Assembly (NCBI RefSeq): GCF_003940805.1
Contig: NZ_CP034328.1
Span: forward strand, 3,720,001 to 3,784,000
Origin: Tabrizicola piscis
Lineage (GTDB): Bacteria > Pseudomonadota > Alphaproteobacteria > Rhodobacterales > Rhodobacteraceae
DNA: 64,000 nucleotides
Reading direction: 5' to 3'
The notes below the pieces were generated by a model. It saw only the letters and a program-made list of their open reading frames with translations. It had not been told where the DNA came from and did no database searches. Shown in pieces: positions 59,355 through 64,000 of the stretch. Each line of letters starts with the position of its first letter. The stretch's first letter is position 1. The translations under genes were made by a program, and so were the position numbers.

Positions 59355-60455
59355 TCAGCCTGCGGCTTTCAGCGCCTGCGGCAGGGTCTCTTCAACACTA
59401 TCAAGCGCCCGGTCATCGCCAAGGCTGATCCTGATGCATCGGTCAAGCGGAGCTACTCCGGGCATGCGGATGAAGACCCCCCGCGCGCCCATCTCTGCCA
59501 GCACTCTGCGCGCAAAGTCCCCGTCGCGGCCACAGTCCATGGTGACGAAGTTTGTCGCTGACGGAAGCGGCAGCAGCCCGTTGGAGTGGGCAATCCCCGA
59601 AAGCCGTGCTCGGGCGGCAAGGGTGCGGGAGCGGACCTCTGCCAGCCACGCCTGATCGGCCAGAGCCGCCAGCGCCCCGGCCTGTGAGAGGCGGGACATT
59701 CCGAAATGGTCGCGCACCTTGTCGAAGGCGAGCGCCAGATCGGGGTTGGTGATCGCAAAGCCCACGCGCGCGCCGGCCAGACCGTAGCCTTTGGAGAACG
59801 TCCGCATCCGGATCACCTGCGGATGATCCGGGGCGATCTGCGGCACCGTGCCTTGCGGGGCAAGGTCGGCATAGGCCTCGTCCAGGATCAGCAGGGTATG
59901 GTCAGGCAGATTGGCGACCATCTCCTCGATCACGGCGGCCGGATGGTGGCTGCCCATCGGGTTGTCGGGGTTCGCCAGATACAGCAACCGCGCCTTGGTG
60001 GTCCTGGCCGCCGCCAGAAGCCCGTCGATGTCTTCATGGTCGCCCTTGTAGGGCACGCGGGTCAGATTGCCGCCATATCCGGTGACATGGAAGTTGAACG
60101 TCGGATAGGCGCCCAGGCTGGTGACGACTGGGGTTCCCGGTTCCAGTGTCAGGCGGCAGATCAGGCCCAGCAGCCCGTCAATCCCCGGACCAACCGCGAC
60201 ATGCGCCGGGCTGATCCCAAGATGGGCGGCAAGGGCCTGTTTCAGATCATGGTTCTCCGGATCGCCATACATCCAGGCGCCAGCTGCGGCCTCCTCCATC
60301 GCCTTTATCGCCGCGGGAGAGGGGCCGAATACCGATTCATTCGCCCCCAGTCGCGCGCGGAAGGGGATGCCGCTTTGACGCTCCAGCGTCTCGGGCCCGG
60401 TGAACGGCACGGTGGAGGGAAGCGATACGGCATGCGGTGTCAGAAAACGGCTCAT
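59355..60455 (-). CDS. hisC: Histidinol-phosphate aminotransferase-like PLP enzyme
   Basis: A 366-residue class I/II aminotransferase. The PLP Lys is in MRTFSKGYGLAGARVGF, the cofactor Asp region is LLILDEAYADL, and the Asn in NPDNPMGS is intact. It fits HisC best, though a related aromatic or other aminotransferase cannot be excluded; no other his gene is nearby. The leader between valS and this gene contains the dispersed CCTCCGGCGGG element. Confidence 0.85.
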   Translation of the reverse strand: MSRFLTPHAVSLPSTVPFTGPETLERQSGIPFRARLGANESVFGPSPAAIKAMEEAAAGAWMYGDPENHDLKQALAAHLGISPAHVAVGPGIDGLLGLICRLTLEPGTPVVTSLGAYPTFNFHVTGYGGNLTRVPYKGDHEDIDGLLAAARTTKARLLYLANPDNPMGSHHPAAVIEEMVANLPDHTLLILDEAYADLAPQGTVPQIAPDHPQVIRMRTFSKGYGLAGARVGFAITNPDLALAFDKVRDHFGMSRLSQAGALAALADQAWLAEVRSRTLAARARLSGIAHSNGLLPLPSATNFVTMDCGRDGDFARRVLAEMGARGVFIRMPGVAPLDRCIRISLGDDRALDSVEETLPQALKAAG

Positions 60456-60508
60456 GCCGGAAAGCTGGCACGCGGCCCCTTCGGGTGCAAGGGGCTGGCA
60501 TGCCCCCG

Positions 60509-60539
60509 CTTTCTCTTCTTCAAATATCCCCGCCGGAGG
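60509..60539 (-). repeat. Dispersed CCTCCGGCGGGGATATTT element upstream of the hisC-like gene
   Basis: On the minus strand CCTCCGGCGGGGATATTTG is followed by AAGAAGAGAAAG, 54 bases before the start of the aminotransferase gene. It is the best match of the three copies to the consensus. Confidence 0.6.
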
Positions 60540-60563
60540 CTACTCCGGCAGGGCAAAGCACTG

Positions 60564-63500
60564 TCAGCCAAGGTCTGCAAGCCGGGCCAGAGCGGCGCGG
60601 AGCTTCTCGGCTTCCTCCTGCCGGGCTTCAAGGTTCGACTGCGCTTCCATCACCACATCCTCGGGCGCGGAACGGGCGAAGTTCGGGTTGTCGAGCCGGC
60701 CCTTGAGGCCCCCGATCTCTTTCATCAGCTTGTCGAGCGCCTTTTGCAGGCGGGATTTCTCCTCGGCGATGTCGATCAGGCCTTGCAGCGGAATCGCGAA
60801 GGCCGCGCCCTCCGCCGCGACCGCGATGGAGCCTTTGGGGGCAGGGCCTTCGGTCACATTGTCCACCCGGGCAAGGCGCTTGATCAGCGCCTCATTGCGC
60901 TGGAAGGCCTGCCGCGCCTGATCGGTCAGGCTGGTGGCCACAAGGTCGGCCTTTAGCCCCACCGGCACATGCACCTGCGCGCGGGCGCTGCGGATGTCGT
61001 CGATCAGGGTGGTGACGAAGGACATTTCCTGTGCGGCTTCGGCGTCGATCAGGCTGGCGGGCAGGGTGGGCCAGTCGGTGTGGACCAGCAGCTTCTCGCG
61101 CTTGCCCGTTGTCCCCCACAGCTCTTCGGTGATGAAGGGCATGAAGGGGTGCAGAAGGATCATCGACTGGTCAAGGACCCAGGCCATCGTCGCCCGCGTT
61201 TCGGCGGCATCAGGGCCGTCGAACAGCGGTTTGGCGAATTCGACATACCAGTCGCAGACCTTGCCCCAGACGAACTTGTAAAGCGCATCGGCGGCGGTGT
61301 CGAAGCGGAACTCCTCCAGCGCCGCGTTGACCTCGGCAAGGGTTCGGGCGGTTTCGCCGATGATCCACTTGTTCGCTGTGGCTGTCGGCGTTGGGGCAGG
61401 GCCGGTCGCGTGACCTTCCCAGACCCCGTTCATCTCGGCAAAGCGGCAGGCGTTCCACAGCTTGGTGCCAAAGTTCCGATAGCCCGCGATGCGCTGGGTA
61501 TCCAGCTTCAGCACGCCGCCAAACGAGGCCATCGCCGCATTGGCGAACCGCAGCGCATCGGCGCCGTATTCGTCGATGATCTGCAACGGGTCGATGACGT
61601 TGCCAAGCGACTTCGCCATCTTCTTGCCCTTGGCGTCGCGGACAAGGCCGTGCAGGTAGACGGTGTGGAACGGGATGTCACCCACCACGGCCAGTTGCAT
61701 CATCATCATCCGGGCGACCCAGAAGAACAGGATGTCCTGCCCTGTGATCAGGACCGAGGTGGGGAAGTATCTTGCCAGTTCGGGCGTCTGGTCGGGCCAG
61801 CCGAGCGTGCCGATGGGCCAGAGGCCGGAGGAGAACCAGGTGTCGAGGACGTCGGGGTCGCGGTACAGCAAGACAAAGTCCGCCTTACCATTCTTTAGCC
61901 AGCCGCTCTCTGGCTGTTGAACATCCTTGTCGCGTGGCAAGAAGGCCGCAGTCTCGTCCGCATCCTCGTACCAGCCGCGACCGTCCGCTTTTCCCGTCAA
62001 ACCAACCCAAGAGACGCCGTAATACTTCTTGGCCAGATTAAAGGCTTCTTCTTCAGAGGCAGCGCAGAACGGGATTCTATCGGTGCTATCGAAGTCAACT
62101 CCGAAAAGGGCGTCGTCTTTTCGAGGCAGTCCATACCAAACCGGAATCTGATGCCCCCACCAAAGCTGGCGGCTGATGCACCAGGGTTCGATATTCTCCA
62201 GCCAGTGGTAATAGGTCTTCTCGCCCGAGGGCGGGATGATCTTCGTGCGGCCCGAGCGCACGGCCTCCAGCGCGGGTTCGACGATCTGGGCGGTGTCGAC
62301 GAACCACTGGTCGGTCAGCATCGGCTCGATCACTACTTTCGACCGGTCGCCGAAGGGCTGCATGATCGGCTTGGACTCGACATAGGGCACCAGTTCCAGG
62401 TGCTCGGCCCCGGTTTCCTTGTCTACGGATTTCTTCAGGGTGGTGACCGCCAGCCCCTCTGCCGTGATCTGCTCCACCACGCGCTTGCGCGCCTCGTAGC
62501 GGTCCAGCCCGCGCAACTCGTCGGGGACAAGGTTCAGCGCGTCAATCTCGGCTTCCGTCTGCGTGAAGGGCTGTTCCACGAAACCGGGCGTCGCGTAGCC
62601 CTTGGCGACCAGCCAGGCGCGGGACATGCGGCCTGCAATCTCTGCCGCCTCGGCATAGGGCGCGCCATCGGCCCGCATCTGGGCGCGGGTATCAAGCAGG
62701 CGGTAGCAGGGAATGTCCGCCCGCTTCGCGACCGCATAGTCGTTGAAGTCATGCGCGCCGGTGATCTTGACGGCACCGGAGCCGAAGGCCGGGTCGGGGT
62801 ATTCGTCGGTGATGATGGGGATCAGGCGGCGATGTTCCTTCGGGCCCACCGGAATTTCGCATAGTTTCCCGACGATTGGCGCGTAACGTTCATCTGATGG
62901 ATGAACCGCAACTGCACCATCCCCCAGCATGGTTTCGGGCCGCGTTGTGGCGATGGCGATGTAATCCCGCGTCTCGCGCAGGGTCACGTTCCCCTCGGCG
63001 TCCTTTTCGATGTACTCGTAGGTCTGCCCGCCGGCGAGCGGGTATTTGAAGTGCCACATGTGGCCGGGGACTTCGGTATTCTCGACCTCAAGGTCGGAAA
63101 TCGCGGTCTCGAAATGCGGGTCCCAGTTCACCAGCCGCTTGCCGCGATAGATCAGGCCCTTGTTGTAAAGGTCGACAAAGACCTTGATGACGGCGTCGTG
63201 GAAGTTGCCCTCTTCCCCGGCGGGGGCGCCCGGAGCGCCGGACATGGTGAACGCCTCACGGTCCCAGTCGCAACTGGCGCCCAGCCGTTCCAGCTGCGAG
63301 CGGATATTGCCGCGCGACTTTTGCTTCTGCTGCCAGACCCGCGCCAGAAACTTCTCGCGCCCCATGGTGCGGCGGTCGGGTTCCTGCTGCAGCGCCATCT
63401 CGCGTTCGGTCACCATCTGGGTGGCGATCCCGGCGTGGTCGGTGCCGGGTTGCCAGAGCGTGTCGTCGCCCTGCATCCGGTGCCAGCGGGTCAGGATGTC

Positions 63501-63689
63501 CTGCAGCGTGTTGTTGAAGGCGTGGCCCATGTGGAGGGAACCGGTAACATTCGGCGGCGGGATCATCACCGAAAAGGCCGGGCGGCCGGGCTTGGCATTC
63601 GCCCCGGCGGCGAAGGCCTTGGCGTCAAGCCAGGCTTTCGAAATCCGGGCCTCGGCTTCAGCGGCGTTGAAGGTCTTTTCCATTGGCAT
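60564..63689 (-). CDS. valS: Valine--tRNA ligase
   Basis: A 1041-residue class I aminoacyl-tRNA synthetase. The HIGH signature is in [15 protein letters not shown] near residue 50, and KMSKS reads KMAKSLGN. The editing domain lies between them, and the C-terminal coiled coil is present ([18 protein letters not shown]). The stretch about 61860-62160 is poorer in GC than the flanks, which suggests recombination. The start at 63689 was chosen; 63683 is also possible. The segment [20 protein letters not shown] lies within the odd patch. Confidence 0.98.
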   Translation of the reverse strand: MPMEKTFNAAEAEARISKAWLDAKAFAAGANAKPGRPAFSVMIPPPNVTGSLHMGHAFNNTLQDILTRWHRMQGDDTLWQPGTDHAGIATQMVTEREMALQQEPDRRTMGREKFLARVWQQKQKSRGNIRSQLERLGASCDWDREAFTMSGAPGAPAGEEGNFHDAVIKVFVDLYNKGLIYRGKRLVNWDPHFETAISDLEVENTEVPGHMWHFKYPLAGGQTYEYIEKDAEGNVTLRETRDYIAIATTRPETMLGDGAVAVHPSDERYAPIVGKLCEIPVGPKEHRRLIPIITDEYPDPAFGSGAVKITGAHDFNDYAVAKRADIPCYRLLDTRAQMRADGAPYAEAAEIAGRMSRAWLVAKGYATPGFVEQPFTQTEAEIDALNLVPDELRGLDRYEARKRVVEQITAEGLAVTTLKKSVDKETGAEHLELVPYVESKPIMQPFGDRSKVVIEPMLTDQWFVDTAQIVEPALEAVRSGRTKIIPPSGEKTYYHWLENIEPWCISRQLWWGHQIPVWYGLPRKDDALFGVDFDSTDRIPFCAASEEEAFNLAKKYYGVSWVGLTGKADGRGWYEDADETAAFLPRDKDVQQPESGWLKNGKADFVLLYRDPDVLDTWFSSGLWPIGTLGWPDQTPELARYFPTSVLITGQDILFFWVARMMMMQLAVVGDIPFHTVYLHGLVRDAKGKKMAKSLGNVIDPLQIIDEYGADALRFANAAMASFGGVLKLDTQRIAGYRNFGTKLWNACRFAEMNGVWEGHATGPAPTPTATANKWIIGETARTLAEVNAALEEFRFDTAADALYKFVWGKVCDWYVEFAKPLFDGPDAAETRATMAWVLDQSMILLHPFMPFITEELWGTTGKREKLLVHTDWPTLPASLIDAEAAQEMSFVTTLIDDIRSARAQVHVPVGLKADLVATSLTDQARQAFQRNEALIKRLARVDNVTEGPAPKGSIAVAAEGAAFAIPLQGLIDIAEEKSRLQKALDKLMKEIGGLKGRLDNPNFARSAPEDVVMEAQSNLEARQEEAEKLRAALARLADLG

Positions 63690-63763
63690 TGCGGGCGTCC
63701 CTGTCCTGTCGCGCGGTGTTTAGCGCGGGGGACGCCCAAGGAAAAGCGGCATCCGCTGATGAA

Positions 63764-64000
63764 TTACCCAAGGAAGGGCAGGAAGGGCCGGCCTTGCAGG
63801 GCCTGGGCGAAAGTGAAGGCGACAAGCGCCACGAACAGCGCCGCTGTCGCCCAGACGATCCGCACCGCCTGTGCCGGGGCCAGCCAGACCGCCAGAAGCC
63901 CGGCGACGGGCACGAAATGCAGCGCATGGGTGGCGAGGAAATGCGCCACCCGCAGGTCGCCCGCATCACGCGACCAGCCCATCAGCCAAAGCGCGCGGGT
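63764..64000 (-). CDS. Membrane protein, C-terminal part only
   Basis: The last 78 codons of a minus-strand gene that continues past the window. It shows two to three hydrophobic segments (HFVPVAGLLAVWLA, IVWATAALFVALVAFTFAQAL) preceded by WLMGWSRDAGDLRVAHFLATHALH. The conserved-looking His and Asp before the helices suggest a hypothetical integral membrane protein of Rhodobacterales. I do not recognise a family. Confidence 0.7.
   Translation of the reverse strand, partial: TRALWLMGWSRDAGDLRVAHFLATHALHFVPVAGLLAVWLAPAQAVRIVWATAALFVALVAFTFAQALQGRPFLPFLG

Noticed and set aside
60969..61898. 309-codon plus-strand frame opposite valS
   Set aside because: Shadow of the synthetase gene; no domain and no start signal.

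Overview
The window is a 64 kb chromosomal piece of a high-GC alphaproteobacterium. It most likely comes from the Rhodobacterales (Rhodobacter/Roseobacter relatives). The evidence is gene order and content: secF followed by an Mth938-like gene and the ccmABCDG cytochrome c maturation run, glnB-glnA, a stand-alone fliG near purB, aerobic cobaltochelatase cobS and cobT, and a DMSP lyase of the DddP type. Almost everything is ordinary housekeeping or metabolic chromosome. No complete prophage, insertion sequence, CRISPR array or rRNA was seen, and only one tRNA.

Layout: 1-1062 holds the 3' end of secF and an Mth938-like gene. 1118-5038 has an aldo/keto reductase divergent from ccmABCD-ccmG (heme export and cytochrome c maturation). 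5.1-8.9 kb has aconitase and a DUF1223 protein. 8.9-10.7 kb has a lipid A acyltransferase and a DMT-family transporter. 10.8-12.6 kb has fliG followed by a tandem array of copies of its own 3' end. 12.7-14.8 kb has two small exported proteins that share a Cys motif, then purB. 15-19.9 kb has an EEP-fold phosphodiesterase, dddP, a DUF3445 heme demethylase homologue, an alpha/beta hydrolase and a hypothetical gene. 20-22 kb is the glnB-glnA nitrogen operon. 22-25 kb has nnr, which carries an in-frame palindromic-repeat insertion, and a membrane-anchored Ser/Thr kinase. 25.5-28.4 kb is a two-gene exported operon of a CRTAC1-type FG-GAP protein and a vanadium haloperoxidase. 28.5-32.6 kb has a DAO-type oxidase, an SDR lacking the usual catalytic Lys, and a cyclase-TPR protein.

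32.6-33.65 kb is a small relic zone next to tRNA-Ile(CAU). It holds a GIY-YIG fragment and a phage-like orphan gene. 33.8-36.7 kb has purMN and rnd. 36.7-41.8 kb has a lipoprotein, sufE, a DUF427 gene, pepP and cobT. 42-47.3 kb has small exported genes, an FMN reductase, cobS, msrB, an Imm11-like gene, a DnaJ-domain gene, bolA and a small membrane protein. 47.3-51 kb has malate synthase G and an ArsR-SRPBCC-SRPBCC operon. 51-55.3 kb has photolyase plus a DUF2256 zinc-ribbon gene, divergent from pepN. 55.3-64 kb has a lytic transglycosylase-like lipoprotein, a hypothetical gene, gatB, a DUF4177 gene, a hisC-like aminotransferase, valS and the end of a membrane protein.

The most unusual structure is the 262-bp tandem array downstream of fliG (10.8-11.5 kb). 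Each unit repeats the last ~78 codons, the stop codon and a short spacer. Nearly all differences between the nearest copy and the gene are synonymous, which is not expected of dead DNA. Other points worth a look are the repeat-derived segment inside nnr, an AT-richer mosaic patch in valS, and a dispersed CCTCCGGCGGG...ATATTT element in front of three genes. Starts were chosen by ribosome binding site and family length. All functional calls come from reading the sequence, without database searches.
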